A stretch of 64,000 bases of DNA from Cyclina sinensis (lineage: Eukaryota; Mollusca; Bivalvia; Venerida; Veneridae): positions 35,371,449 through 35,435,448 of the forward strand of contig JAAONU010000001.1 of assembly GCA_012932295.1 (NCBI GenBank), given 5' to 3'. Position numbers and translations under genes: made by a program. Shown in pieces: positions 27,401-42,400 of this stretch (the first letter of the stretch is position 1; the number at the start of each line of letters is the position of its first letter). The notes beneath the pieces are model-generated. The model made no database searches and was not told the origin of the DNA. It saw nothing but the letters and a program-made list of their open reading frames with translations.

Positions 27401-30400
27401 AAAAATCTTCTCCTCTGAAATGACAAAGGCTAGAGCTTTGATGTTTGGTATATGACATCATCTATAGGTCCTCTACAAAAGTTCTTCAAATTATGCCCCT
27501 AGTGCCGAAATTGGCCCAGCCCCAGGGGGGTTAGGTTTTCCTTATATGTATATAGTAAAAACTTACAAAATCGTCTTCTCTGAAATGACAAAGGCTAGAG
27601 ATTTGATATTTGGTATATGATATCATCTATAGGATCTCTACCAAAGTTGTCCAAATTATGCCCCTAGTCTTAAATTTGGCCCCGCCCCACTGGGTCATAG
27701 GTTTTCCTAATATGTTTATATTAAAAACTTAAAAAATTTTCTCCTCTGAAATGACAAAGCCTAAGGCTTTGATATTTGGTATATGATATCATCTATAGGT
27801 CCTCTACAAAAGTTGTTTAAATTATGCCCCTAGTGTCAAAATTGGCCCCGCCCCAGGGGGTCATAGGTTTTCCTTATATGTATATAGTAAAAACTTAAAA
27901 AATCTTCTCTGAAATGACAAAGGCTAGAGCTTTGATATTTGATATATGACATCATCCGTAGGTCCTCTACAAAAGTTGTTCAAATTATGCCCCTAGTGCC
28001 AAAATTGGCCCCGTCCCAGGGGGTTATAGGTTTTCAGTATATGTAAAAACTTAAAAAATCTTCTCCTCTGAAATGACAAAGCCTTAAGCTTAATTATTTG
28101 GCATGAAATATTGTCTAGTGAACCCGTTCCTAGTTTGTACAAATTATATCCAGGGTAAAAATTGGGCCTGCCCAGGGGTCATAGATATTCATTATTTGCA
28201 TATAGTAAAAACATATAAGAAAATAATCTTTGAAGCTTCAAAGGCTAAAGCTTAGATTTACAAGAAATAATGATAGCTTCCACACAAATAACAGTCTGTC
28301 CTCAGGTGAGCGCTTTGGGGCCAATGGCCCCCTTGTTTAATTATGCTCCAGTTTTGCAAATGTCAGTCGGTCGGTTCGTCGGTTTCCGATCAATAACTAG
28401 AGAATGCTTTGACCTAGGTTCACCAAACTTGGTATGCTGGTTGATCATCACCAGTAGATGACCCCTATTGATTTTGAGGCCATTAGATCAAAGGTCAAAC
28501 TCACAGGGACCTTCATCCAAAAAACAGTTTCCGATCAAAAACTAGAGAACGCTTTGACCTAGGTTCACCAAACTTGGTATGCTGGTTGATCATCACCAGG
28601 AGATGCCCCATATTGATTTTGAGGTGATTGGGTCAAAGCTCAAGCTCATAGGGACCTTCATCCTAAAAACGGTTTCCGATCAATAACTAGAGAATGCTTT
28701 GACCTAGGTTCACCAAACTTGGTATGTTGGTTGGACGTCACCAGTAGATGACCCCTATTGATTCTGAGGTCATTAGGTCAAAGGTCAAGCTCACAGAGAC
28801 TTTCATCCTAAAAACAGTTTCTGATCAATAACTAGAGAACGCTTTGACCTAGGTCCACCAAACTTGGTATGCTGGTTGGTCATCACCACTAGATGACTCC
28901 TATTGACTTTGAGGTCATTAGGTCAAAGGTCAAGATCACAGAGACTTTTATCCTAAAAACGGTTTCCGATCAATAATTAGAGAACGCTTTGACCTAGGTT
29001 CACCAAACTTGGTATACTGGTTGGTCATCACCAGTAGGACTTTGAGGTCATTAGGTCAAAGGTCAAGATCACGGAGACTTTCATCCTTAAAACGGTTTCC
29101 AATCAATAACTAGAGAATGCTTTGACCTAGGACCACCAAACTTGATATGCTGGTTGGTCATCACCAGTAGATGACCCTTATTGATTTTGAGGTGATTAAG
29201 TCAAAGGTCAAGCTCACAGGGACCTTCAACCTAAAAACGGTTTCCGATCAATAACTAGAGAACGCTTTGACCTAGGTTCACCAAACTTGGTATGCTGGTT
29301 GGTCATCACCAGTAGATGACCCCTATTGACTTCGAGATCATTAGGTCAAAGGTCAAGATCACAGAGACTTTCATCCTTAAAACGGTTTCTGATCAATAAC
29401 TAGAGAACGCTTTGACCTATGTTCACCAAACTTGGTATGCTGGTTGGTCATCACCAGTAGATGACCCCTATTGACTTCGAGGTCATTAGGTCAAAGGTCA
29501 AGATCACAGAGACTTTCATCCTTAAAACGGTTTCCGATCAATAACTAGAGAATGCTTTGACATAGGTTCACCAAACTTGGTATGCTGGTTGATCATCACC
29601 AGTAGATGACCCCTATTGATTTTGAGGTCATTAGGTCAAAGGTCAAGGCCACAGGGACCTTGATCCTAAAAACAGTTTATGATCAATAACTATAGAGCTA
29701 TACTATTACTAAAAACGGTAACTGTTCAATAACTAGAGAACGCTTTGGCCCAACCACAAGCTTTTAGGTGCTGCTGGGGGGCATGTATGTTTTACAAACA
29801 TTTCCTGTTAATTTAGTTCTGAATGATCCACTATTGTTGTCTATGTCACGTATTCAGAACTGATCCTGTGCCTTGATGACTCGTTTTACAGATATTGGTG
29901 AAGTGCGTTCAGCATTTTCCAAAGCTGTTTGAGACTGGCGGGTTATAAAATATTTTTGATTATTTAATCCTGATGTATCGCAAACACATATTGCCATCCA
30001 TGAAAAATAAAGATGCAGATAGAGTTTTGATAAAGTTTTTAAGCATTTTAGAGTTTTTATTTGCTTCATTGTTGATGACAATTATGGCCAGAATTGTACT
30101 TTTAAAAAAGCATAGTCTTGTTAGTACATCTTTTTAGAGCTTACGAGGCTTTTATACTGAGTATAATTAACCTTTGTCAAATGCAAGCTTTCTTATTGTT
30201 TATAGCATCTCGGACTGATTATACACTGCTTGTAAATGCCAACAGAGGCCAGGATATTCCAAGATTGCAGACAACATTTCCTTTAAAGTCAGATGAGTTG
30301 TCTGTGATGATGGAAGTACGGGTTCACAACTTTAATCAAGATCAACTATTGGCCAGCCTGTTTGCCCTGGTTGTGTGAGTATTTTTTATATGCATATTGT

Positions 30401-33400
30401 AAGATATTCTGAAAAATAAGTAATGTTTGGTCATAATTCTTTATCTATTAGACTGTGTAAAGTTCTAAATTAAAGTCATTATTAATCTTATAGCTTGATA
30501 TCACTCATTTCTGCCCATCCATCTGTCTGTCTTTCTGTCTGTCTCATAACTTTTGGTCAAAAATAATTTTGGACATAGCTAAAAGTTGTCATCCTGTGAC
30601 AGAGTTTTGACAAATAATTATAGGTCAAGGTCACAGGACTGTTGAGTTTAATGCTATTTTGATATATAGATAGTTAAAAAGTTAACAGCTAAGGGGGTTC
30701 TTGTCCTGAACCTAATTTTGTCGTGCAGGATTGGACATCAAAATAATTTTGTGCAGTCATAAGACTTTTTTATTGGCTTATTTGGCTTCAGTTAATAATT
30801 ATAGTTACATGGCTAATTGGAGTTCTTGTCTGGGTGCAAACTTATTTGTTGATTGTAAGAAATTGTTTTGAAATATTTTGGCTTAAACAAGCACAATGAA
30901 AAGATGACATACCATATGTGAAAGAAGTTAGTGAAACACTTAGAGATAAAAGTCATGCAACATTAAAATGTTCATTTCTAGTTCACTTGAGCAAATGGTT
31001 TTATAGGGAAGAAGTCTTATTTTCTGAACCACAAGGCCTAGAAGTTACTTATTTTACATAGGACATCATCTAGGATTGTTCAGATTATGCCCTGGGGTCA
31101 TTAACACCCCTAGACCCAGTGTTCATCATATTTCAAATAGGTTTATATAAGTAAGACTTAAAAAATCTTCTTGTCTGAATCTGTATGCCTTAGAGCTAAG
31201 GTATTTTGTATGTTGCATTGTCTAGTGGAACTCTACCATGTTTGTTCAAATTATGTACTTGGGGTCAAAATGGCCCCATCCAGAAGTCCTATTTAGAACT
31301 ATGTTTGTGCAATAGCAGACCCACAGCCAGAGTAATCAGGTGCACTATACAGGGCCATCATGGCCCTCTTGTTTGTTAGATTCAGTGTTAATATTTCTGA
31401 AAGATGTTTGTGTACAGACCGTAAGTTTTTATGATCTCTGATAACTTAGGTTTCATATTAATTTGTTATACTTATTTTTAGTTTTGGACAGTCAGTTTGT
31501 TAGTTTGTTTTTGCTAATTGAATAAAATGAATGTTAAGTTTGCTAGATGAATTTGAAAGTTTCAGAATACCGGCAGTTATTTGTAAGTCATAGAAGATGG
31601 GTTTTGTACAGTAACCTTGCTTTGCACATTCAGTTACTATGTATTCTAAATTCTTGCCCTACTTGCAGAGGATATGACTTGCAGAATTTTTGTAAGATCA
31701 GGATGTTTTACTCAGTGAGCAACAGAAGTACATTTATTATATACTTATAAATGAAATATTGAGAAATATTGATGAAATAAAATGCGTATTTTCATTTTCC
31801 ATATTTTCACTGTAAAAATATATTTTTCACTGCAGTGAAACATATTTTCCATATTTTCACTGGTGTCTGGCCGGACTACTTTCTTCTAAATTCAGCCAAT
31901 ACACAAAATTAAAGGGGAATTCTTTCGAATCGTAAGGTCAAAGAAGAGAGAAAGTATATAATAAACAGGAAATTCAGAAAATTCAAGTTTTTTCTATAAA
32001 TACGGGATTTATTTTCATCTCGTGGTATGAAAATTATCATATTTCACTCTTGGCTATTGCCACTCTTGAAATATTTATTTTCATACCACACGATGAAAAT
32101 AAATCCCATACTTATAGAAAAAACTTGAATATCCTCTATGTATTTTTTCACGAGTGGCAAAGTCACAGATAAAAATAAACTCTTTTGGAGTACTTGAATG
32201 AAATACGTACATGTTGGATACTCACACATAAATTAAAACCAACAATTATTCAGTTAATTTAGTGAGGCACTTTTTGTATGGTTTTTGTGTCACCCTTTCG
32301 AAGAAACGGCGATACATAGGGATCACTTTGTCCGGCGGTCCGGCGGTCTGTCACGAAAACTTAACGTTGGCTATAACTTTGCCATTTCTCAACATTATCT
32401 TATCAAACTTTCAAATTGTATTGCTTATGACAACAGGGTCGGGATGATGCCAAAATCTTTAAGTCAAGGTCACATTTGACAGAGTTATGCCCCTTTTTGT
32501 ACTTGGGTTTTGTCATGAAAACTTAACATTGGCAATAACTTTGCCATTTGTTAACATTTCGTCATCAAACTTTCAAATTATATTGCTTACGACAACAGGG
32601 TAGTGATGTAACAAAAATCTGTAGGCCAAGGTCACAATTGACAGAGTTATACCCCTTTTTGTACTTTTTGTCATTTTTTGTATTTTGTCATGAAAACTTA
32701 ACATTGGCTATAACTATGCCATTTCTTAATATTTCTTCATCAAACTTTCCAATTGTAATACTTACAATTGTATCACTTAAGACAACACGATTTCTCAAGG
32801 GCAGATAACCCTCAAATTAATTTTTGCAATGTTATGCCCCTTTTTCAAGTTAAAATTTCTTGGTTAACCTTTTTCTTTATGTCCATGTCTCAAAAAGTGT
32901 CAAAGATATTCCATTCAAACTTGGAATACTTGATCACCAGCAAAACCCCTGTAAAGATTGTTGGTACCCATGTCTCTCCCCATTTTTTTTTTACACCCCC
33001 CTCCCTTTTTTTTTTTTTTTAATACATAGGTGCTTCACTTTCCATCCATCCTCAACCGCCTTCCTCCCCCCCACCCCCCACCAGGGTCAGATTTTTTTTT
33101 TTTTTTTTTTTTTATACATAGGTACTTGACTCCCCATCCACCCCCCCAAACCTGTTCCCCCCCCCCCCCCCCCCCCCCCAGGTTCAGAGTTTTTTTTTTT
33201 AGTACATCATAGGTACTTGACTGCCATCCCCCCACCCCTACCTAAACCAGTCACCCCCCCCTCCCCCCCAGCCCCAATTTTTTTTTTTTTTTTAATACAA
33301 AGGTACTTGACTCCCCATCCACCCCCGAAACCTGTCCTCCCCCTGAGAGTCAGATTACCTTCCCCACACCAACCAGTCACTATTAATACATAGGTACTTG

Positions 33401-36400
33401 ACTGCCCATCCTTTCCCCCCCCCCCCGTAACAGGGACTTGAATTTTTTTTTTTCATCTTGTATGACTAGGTACTTGCCCTCCCCCACTCAAATTTTTTTC
33501 AATTAGGCCTCTTGTTTAACTTGGCTTATAATTAATTATCCAGCACTGAAAAAAATGGAGCATGCTGTCTGTGGACAGGTCTTGTTGTACTTTGACTAGC
33601 ATGCTGTCTTTTCCAGCAGGCTGTTGTTTACCTTTTTAGTTATTCTCACAGAGTACTCAAGGGTGACACAAGTGTTCCACTGAACACCCTTCTAGTATTG
33701 ATATTGTACTGAAATTAATATTGTTTGCTTTATATCAAATGAAGTCATGATTTTGATGACATCACAGACTTTTTGATATCAGCATTGTTAACGTTTAACA
33801 TTGTCATTTGAAAGAAAAAGTTCAGCTGTTGAACCCAGAAAAATATTGAAATTTATATTCTCAGTAATACTTTGTATCGGGATACAATCTACTGTTATAT
33901 TAGAGGAGACTATGGAAAATCATGAAAAAACAGTCTTTTTTTTTTTCCAGAACATCTGACCTGCATTGGATGCCTAGTTTGACCTATGACTTTTCCTTGT
34001 CTGTTACACATACTGGAATTTTTGTAATTACTGGATCTGAGGTAGCAGCCATGATAGAATTTTCTGATGAATTTGGAAAGTCTCTCTTTGATGGAGAATG
34101 GCATCACCTTGGTATCTCAATTAACAATGCTGGAAGGCTGTCAGCTACCATTGACGCATTTCATTATCCAGAGCCAGTTGATGCTAGACAACCTTTCTCT
34201 TTTGACTACAAGTAAGTTCCTCATTTTGTATTCCAGGTATTTAAATCCAGTGTATTTTACCATGCCTATTATCACCATGGTAAATATCATTTTTTGCAAG
34301 TTACTATTATTATTCTTTGATGTCTGCTTATTACTTTGAAATTCTTAGGATCGCTAGTGAGTTAGATGCAGAGCTTCATTAGCTGTATTTAAATTGCATT
34401 GTTTATATCAAATATTCTTCTTCAAATGAAGAAAATGGGAAGTATAAAGGAGTTAAAAAATAACTGTATAGTGTTGGTTGGTTTGTTGTAAAAGCTGGTT
34501 TAAAACCAAAAGTTTGTATTGCAAACATCAACAATTTTACAAGCATAACTGTTAAACATTGTATTTCCTCACTATTAACTGTTTGCACATTTTTTTAATG
34601 CTTAGTAAAAGCATTCCATAGTTACATATCTATCTATCTATAGATATGTAACTATGGAATGCTTTTACTACATATTTGAGGAAAGACGGTGAATATAGAT
34701 CACCTTTGGTAATAAATCTTGTGTAATAATGTTTATTGGATATTACATGGTTTTTCATTTGAGTTAACCATTATTGTTAATGTTTTAGTGCACAAGTACT
34801 TCTTGGCTATGGAGCTGTGGCAGAGTATAAGTTAGTAGAAGTTTATAATACATACCTGTCACCAAGTGTTTTCTCCAATGCGTTGGCAGGAACAAGGCCT
34901 ACAGTGAAACCTGTCCAAGCTTTTACCAACTTCTATCTTCCACCCACAGCCAGGATGAACAGTCAGGCACTTAATTCCAATCTTTTCAGTAAGTTTTTCT
35001 TTTGTAAATTATGTCCATTTCAAATTGTAAGTGTTAAATTTATGACATGTTTTTATATAGTAAACAGTAGAGATGGTTGCTTTTCAGTGATAAAAATAGT
35101 GTCATTAAACTTGTAGTTCTTGACAACTTTTCACATGTGAGCAGTTTATTAATTATCATTCTCCTTTTATTTAAGATATTGACAACTGTCACCTTAAAAA
35201 TTAGCATTCTAAATTCAGTTTACTATTAAGTTACACATTGTAACAAGATATCTCAGTTTTTAAGTCAGCATCTTAACCCATTTATGCCTAGCATCCCCAA
35301 AATTAGACATAGACAAACATTGCAGATCCATATCAGACACCTCAGTATGTGGGGTCTGATCAGGGTCTACACTGTTTTACATAAAGGATTTCTTTCACTA
35401 AATGGAATGAAATTGAAAATTTATACCAGAAACCCTTATAACTGTAAATGGACTTGTCCAACTAAGAAGAATGGCATAATCCATTAGACATAAATAGGTT
35501 AAACTAGATGGTTTATGTTTACACATATTGTTTTCTGCAGGTAATCCAAACCTTGACATACCAGAAATGGATTGCAGTGCAGCGGAAGATGTTTATTACG
35601 TTTCTGCAGACAGGTTGACCTCCATGAGCTCCATTACACAACTGGCAAGCATCTATAGTGATGTTACTTCAGGAATGGATGGCCTAACTTATGAACATTC
35701 AGTTGAATCAAGTAAGTGTATTGTTCATCAAACACAAGATTGATATACAATTTTTTTTAATCTCTTTAGGTATAGTTGTTATATTGATTCTGTTGTATGT
35801 GTTTTTGTTTTGGATGATAAAAGTTTCCTCAAGGATTTGTCTTCAACAGCCTTAAACATGATTGTCATAGGTCTACAAGATTAAATTGTTAAAATTGACT
35901 AACTAAGAATGAAATGGCAATGTTCTTGTTGATTTTTGTCAAATGAGAGATCAGTGTCTCTTTCATAGCATTCTATAAAGACTATAGGTCTTATTGGCAT
36001 ACAGGATACCTTTTTTTTGCTTTCATGCAATGTCAAGATTAAGTTTCACAGATTGAGTACCATGAACAATATTTTTACATGTGGTAAAGCTGTCAGTTAA
36101 AATTACGTCTTTAGGTGTTATTTAATGAAGTTTTTTCAAACTTCCAGACTAACCCTCAGTCACTCTATTTCTTTTATTTCATTTCTGAGTTTCAAAAAAT
36201 GACATCCAGGGTTTCCCCAGGAAAATATTAAGTTGTCAACAACAGATTTTCCAACTGGTATAAAGACATTTTGAATCTTGCATAGTGAACATACCATCTG
36301 GAAGAAAATGTCCAAATAGAAGTTCAAATTATTTCAATCACCAAAAACTGTATAAGTTTGAAGGCTTAACTTCATGATGTTCATATAATGTAAAAAAACA

Positions 36401-39400
36401 TTAATTGTGATAAGGAGTACAAAAAAGCTAATTCTATTTCAATATGTTTCAGCTCTGGTGTGGGATTATTTTATTTGAATATGTTTCAGCTCTGGTGTGG
36501 GATTATTACACAGCTGTAATTACTGGCCAGGATAAAACGAACATGAATTATGGAGAGTGTAGATTCAGCCTTTATATAAGATGTAAGAAACATATTTATT
36601 ACTGTACTTGTTAGATTTGGATCCCTGACTGTTCTCATGTCTCTCTCTCCTGTCTCATTTCTATTTATCTATTTAAAGAAATTATGTTGTATTGGAGGTC
36701 AGCCTTGCACTTCTTTGTTTTTTTTTGTTTTTTTTTAATATTAAAATGTTTCATTATTTGGACTTAACTGATTTTTTAATTCAGTCAGTTAGTACTTTGA
36801 TGGATATAAGTGATAGGTTTTCAGACAATAGAAAGGGAAGAAATGGTCTACCACGAGTTCTTCCCAGGAACCAAGATTAAGTAAGATTTAGGAAATTATC
36901 AGTCAGCATTTGAATATTTTATAATAATAAAGTAACAAAATTAAAAGTTTTGCCTTTGTTATAAATGTTAGATATTTTCATTCACAGATAATGCTCAGTG
37001 TCCAGACATTTCTAGAGATAGCACTGTTGAAGCCACACCCTGCCCGGAAAATGATGACACAAACTCATATTGTGATATATCTTGCGCCACTGATTCTCAG
37101 CGACTTGCTGCACCAACTCCGAATTACATTATCTGTGGATCCTTAGGTGTGAACGATTACAGGACACCATTCTCTGATGTTATACTTCCCAGCTGCATGA
37201 GTAAGTAAATACAACATAATTACTTTTGCTGTCTAAATATTATTTTTTGCATTTTTAAATATAGCTAATGACAGAGAATTAATCAGTATATAAATCTGAA
37301 AGGATGTATAGTGAATGATACTTAATTCCATCAAGGTAGAAGAGTGCTCTGTCAAAGGTGTAAATATGTAGTCATATATGTACATTAATGTATACTCTGA
37401 AAAGTGTAAAGTTTCATCCAACTCTTGTTTGACAGAAGTCAGGGTCGTTGTGTATTAAAATCAGGACTATAACAAGCTTATATACATTCTATAATGTACT
37501 TATATACATATGTTGATATACTATGTATGCAGTTACTGAAGTAAGGAACTAAAAGCATGTTGAGGTAAGGTCAAGGTCACTGTGTATACTGATGTTGAAG
37601 TCAAGACTATTAACTTGCTTATAAACAAAATTACGTTTATATATAATGTATGCAGTTACTGGAATAAGGGAATAATGCATGTTGAAATAAGGTCAATGTG
37701 TGTGTAAATCATTGAAGTCATAAACATTAGGTGAGGTTGTATTTCATGAAAGCATGACTAAAAGAATTTTTTGTACAAGGTCAAGGTTACTGTGTATTAA
37801 AATCATATCTTTATTATGCAGTTATATGACCAGGGTAACTGTTGTTACTAACTTCAGTTTGTAAATGAGGAATATTGTGCATTGGAAAAGATATTTATTT
37901 GTCTACTTATTTATACAATAACATATGTCTGTCCATTCAGAAAACTGGATGATGCTAATAAGCATCATTATGCACATTGATATCTTTATTCTGTGAGAAA
38001 AATCAAAGCACTGATGATCTAAAGGGCTTTCTTTGGATAATAAGAGATTTTGAACAGGGCTTCCTTAGAACAAAATGAGATTTTGAACAGCAGTTTCTTA
38101 GGATAAAACGACATTTTTAACAGAGCTTTCTTATGATAAAAAGAGATTTAGTAATAGGGCTTTTGTAGGATAAAATGACTTTTTTTATCAGGGCTTTGTT
38201 AGGATAAAATGAGATTTTGAACAGGGCTTTCCTAGGATAAAATGAAAATGTGAACAGGGCTTTCATAGGATAAAATGATTTTGGAAAGGGCTCTCTTAGA
38301 AAAAAATTAGATTGTAATCAGGGCTTTCTTGCTGTTCATTTGCCTTCTGAAAATGAAAACAACAAGATTAGTTTTAGTTTATGAAGTCATACTGAAGTGT
38401 CAATGTTTTGGCAGTGTTATGGTTTCTCTAGACTTGTAGGTTAAACTAGAGTAAAACTTACAACCATTAAAATATACATAATAAACTGACATATTTCTTA
38501 AAATACAAAACAAAAGTCTGCTTATATGGTGAGAAAGTTCTGTATTAAATATGAAGCAAAAATTATACTTGATATACAGGGTTCATGCTTGTTTCTTCAT
38601 TTTTGGTCACAATTCATCATAAAACACCATCCCCAAACTGCTAGCCCCCTGTGACCAAGTTAGTGTGAAAAATAAAGCATTAATATTTTGCATAGTGCTT
38701 GCTTTGCAGCAAGGCAGGGTCTTTCAAATAGCACTCTGAGCAAGGGTAACTTCAGATGCATTTATCAGCACTTGTACATGGATGGAGGTTTTATTACTGA
38801 CAGTATTGCTGACTGTTAGGGGACTTTTGTCTTGCCAGCCCAATACTCCATTGTCTTGTAATTCCTATTGTACTCTCTCAGTCAGTATATGTGTTATGTT
38901 ATATTTTTATTATTTTACATTTCAGGTCCAGTAGATGTTCTTTACCAGTTAGACATTTCTATGCAATTTGTCTTTGATATAAGATGTGGGTTGATCCCAG
39001 ATAATACCCTTGAACTTTTGGACAATAAAATTCGAGAAGAGTTTTTGAATGAGATTGATCCAGACTGGCCAGATATATGTGCGGACACTGTGTGCTCTAA
39101 CCTTAAAGACTTAATGTATGAATGTGACACTGTTTTTGAAAGAAGGGTTTCCGTAAAGTTTTCACTTGTACTACAAAGGTAGGTAATGTGTTTCCAGGTT
39201 AAGGAATTGATAAAAATTGTTTTAAACTCTGCTTTTGAAAAAAAAACACAAAAAGACATTGACCTTTATTTTGCTGATTCTACCTACAGTTCCATTTTTT
39301 TTTGTTACTTTTAAGATTTTCATTAAATTTGAAACATAGTAAGATTACTTATAAATATGCTGAACTATAAAATAGAAAGGTAAGACCCATCTTTACTTTA

Positions 39401-42400
39401 ATATGTACCATTGAGACAGCTTATAGCCTTATACTTATTCTTCATGTACCATGGACATAGCTTTACAGAGATGGTTAATATCTTTGACATGTACCAAAGA
39501 CATAGATAATATCTGTAGTTAATATCTGAACTTCAGATTATCTTTCAGACCATTGATAGTATAGATAATTTTTCTCTTCTTTTTATTTATATTTTATTTT
39601 ATCTTATTGCAGCTTGACATTATCTGCAACTGGAGGTGGGAATGTTAATATTAAGGATGCTCTTATGCTTATTATTCGAGTGGAAAAGCAAATTAATATT
39701 CAGGTAATGCATAAAATACAGAACTGAAGTGGAGATTTTACTACTTTTGTTTCTATCTTCTGTTCATTGTATTGAGTGGTGTTTTCATTTAAATTTTCTT
39801 GTCTGAAAATGAAATAAATGATCATATTTTTGAGACGGTCCCTTATGTACTTATGATAAAGAATTAAACTTCTGACCCACAGGATTATTGGATAAAGTCT
39901 TGCAGTCGAATTTGTCTTTGATCTTTATAATTCAGTCTGCTCTCTTTGGGTACTGGCAATAAATCCAGGAAGTCAGTTTTATATTACAAGCTAGAAGTTT
40001 TCCTAAACAGCAGTCTTGATTCAGTATTATTTGAAATTGCATGTACATGACTGAATCACATTTTTAGCTTAAAAGCTTCCTTAGGCAATGACACATTGAA
40101 CCATCTATGAATGGTACTGGTGTATGATCGCTGCTGTCTTCCTCTCAAACCTGATTTACTCAGGAGTTATGGCAAATTAGCATCTTTGATATGTTTTCAG
40201 AACTTGCCATGAATTCATTTGAAATTGAGGAGAATGAATAAACATATTGTGATATCATGTAAATTATTAACATTTGTCTGTAACATGTAAGGGAGGTTAT
40301 AAAAGTTCATCTGAGAATAGTTTCAGCAACACAGCAAGCTGATTTTTATTTTGGTACAACTAGCTTTAACAAAATGGCTTTGTAAACAGAAAAGCAGTTA
40401 AGAATATAATCACAATTAGCAGTATGTGTTGAATACAAGACAATTCAACAGGTTTTGAGAGACAGTTCATCCACCTACTTTTTCTAAGTTTTGATTGTAC
40501 TAAGTTGCTGAAACTTTAGATACTAGAGTATAATATATGCTATGATCTGTTCTTTTCTGTTTTCCAGTCAGTAGCTGGGGCAACATTGATAGAGTCATCG
40601 GTAGAAATTAACCAGAAAACAGTATGCCCAGCTGGTAATAGACTGGATGAGACTGGAGATAGCCCAGTGTGTAGTAAGTATATTGATTCATAGGATCATA
40701 TATTGAATACTGCAAATTATTTATGAAAATGAAACAGCATAGGAAGAAGTGTATGGTTTATGGACATGAATCCATGAAATTGTTCAGGGACATACGTGCA
40801 GTGTGTCCATTAAACAGTATATTGCTTAGGCATGAGATAAGAGAGAAGTCTCTATGCAGTTTGAAGTTGTCGAAATTTGAATTCATAGTTGAATTATTTT
40901 TACTATATATACTATCTTTTTGCCCCAGCACACAAGTTTCCCCCCAGTCCAAGGTCATATCCTTTAATTTTCATGGATAGTAAGTTAAGTATGTTTGGAG
41001 AGATTTTTGGTAAGTCAGTTTATATTGATTGCTGGCTGGGGTCACGAAATTGACCTTTCCAGTTATTGATGGTTTTGTATTAATGATATGGGAATGCATA
41101 TCTTTGTCTGTATTCAGTCACATTTTCTTTGTAACCTGTTGCATTTATTGTTTCGACAAAGGAACTAGAGATCAGTTGTAAGCAAAATTGTCTTCTCACA
41201 ACTTCTTTGAGCAGCTCAGTATAGCAAAATCTCAGTTTTATTCTGTGCAAGTATTGTCACATGTTTCCTCCTTGTTAACTGAAGCATGTACAAAAATGAG
41301 GATGAGATTAAGGGTTTTTTTAAGGAATCTTTTATATGATAGCCTGATTGCACATGATATTTACTCAATAAGAAATGTACTTTATAAAGGTCTCCGACTA
41401 GTATGCCTCTGAAAGATTGTGCATGTTTGGCAGTTTGATTCTAAGAAGGATTTGTCTACTATACAGAAATGATATTTAAGTAAACTTATGCTTACATAAG
41501 TGTATGAGAAATAAATTTTATGGATTTTAACATAGATTAAAACTAAACTTACATCAAAATTGGATTAAAACTAAACTTACATCAAAATTGGATTAAAACT
41601 AAACTTACATCAAAATTGGTGCTTTTTCAGTTCCTTGTAGTCAGGGCATGTATTTGATGGATGGCAAATGTGTACCATGTGACTATTGCTTTTTCAGTTC
41701 CTTGTAGCCAGGGCATGTATTTGATGGATGGCAAATGTGTACCATGTGACTATTGCTTTTTCAGTTCCTTGTAGTCAGGGCATGTATTTGATGGATGGCA
41801 AATGTGTACCATGTGACTATTGCTTTTTCAGTTCCTTGTAGTCAGGGCATGTATTTGATGGATGGCAAATGTGTACCATGTGACTATTGCTTTTTCAGTT
41901 CCTTGTAGCCAGGGCATGTATTTGATGGATGGCAAATGTGTACCATGTGACTATTGCTTTTTCAGTTCCTTGTAGTCAGGGCATGTATTTGATGGATGGC
42001 AAATGTGTACCATGTGACTATTGCTTTTTCAGTTCCTTGTAGTCAGGGCATGTATTTGATGGATGGCAAATGTGTACCATGTGACTATTGCTTTTTCAGT
42101 TCCTTGTAGTCAGGGCATGTATTTGATGGATGGCAAATGTGTACCATGTGACTATTGCTTTTTCAGTTCCTTGTAGTCAGGGCATGTATTTGATGGATGG
42201 CAAATGTGTACCATGTGACTATGGGCAGTACCAAAACGAAACAGGAAAGGAAGAGTGTAAACCTTGTGAAGATGGTAAAACAACATACCAGAGACATTCA
42301 AAGTCAGCAAGTGACTGCAAAGGTATGTGTTTGAAAATGTTCCTGATAATTTCATTGATAAAATCCTCTTGGCATTCATGCCATGCTCACTGCACCAGAA

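Noticed and set aside
33030..33235. Poly-Pro/Phe and poly-Gly/Lys ORFs
   Set aside because: By-products of C- and T-homopolymer runs.
34988..35541. Boundary between two separate genes between exons 17 and 18
   Set aside because: Phases match, splice sites are strong, and no stop, polyadenylation signal or start was evident. It remains a possibility to test with RNA.
36453..36489. Upstream acceptor of exon 19 as the true start
   Set aside because: In the required phase it meets TGA within about eight codons. The downstream copy stays open.
39179..39182. Alternative donor four bases downstream of exon 21
   Set aside because: It would place TAG in frame directly after the arginine codon; 39178 keeps the frame into exon 22.
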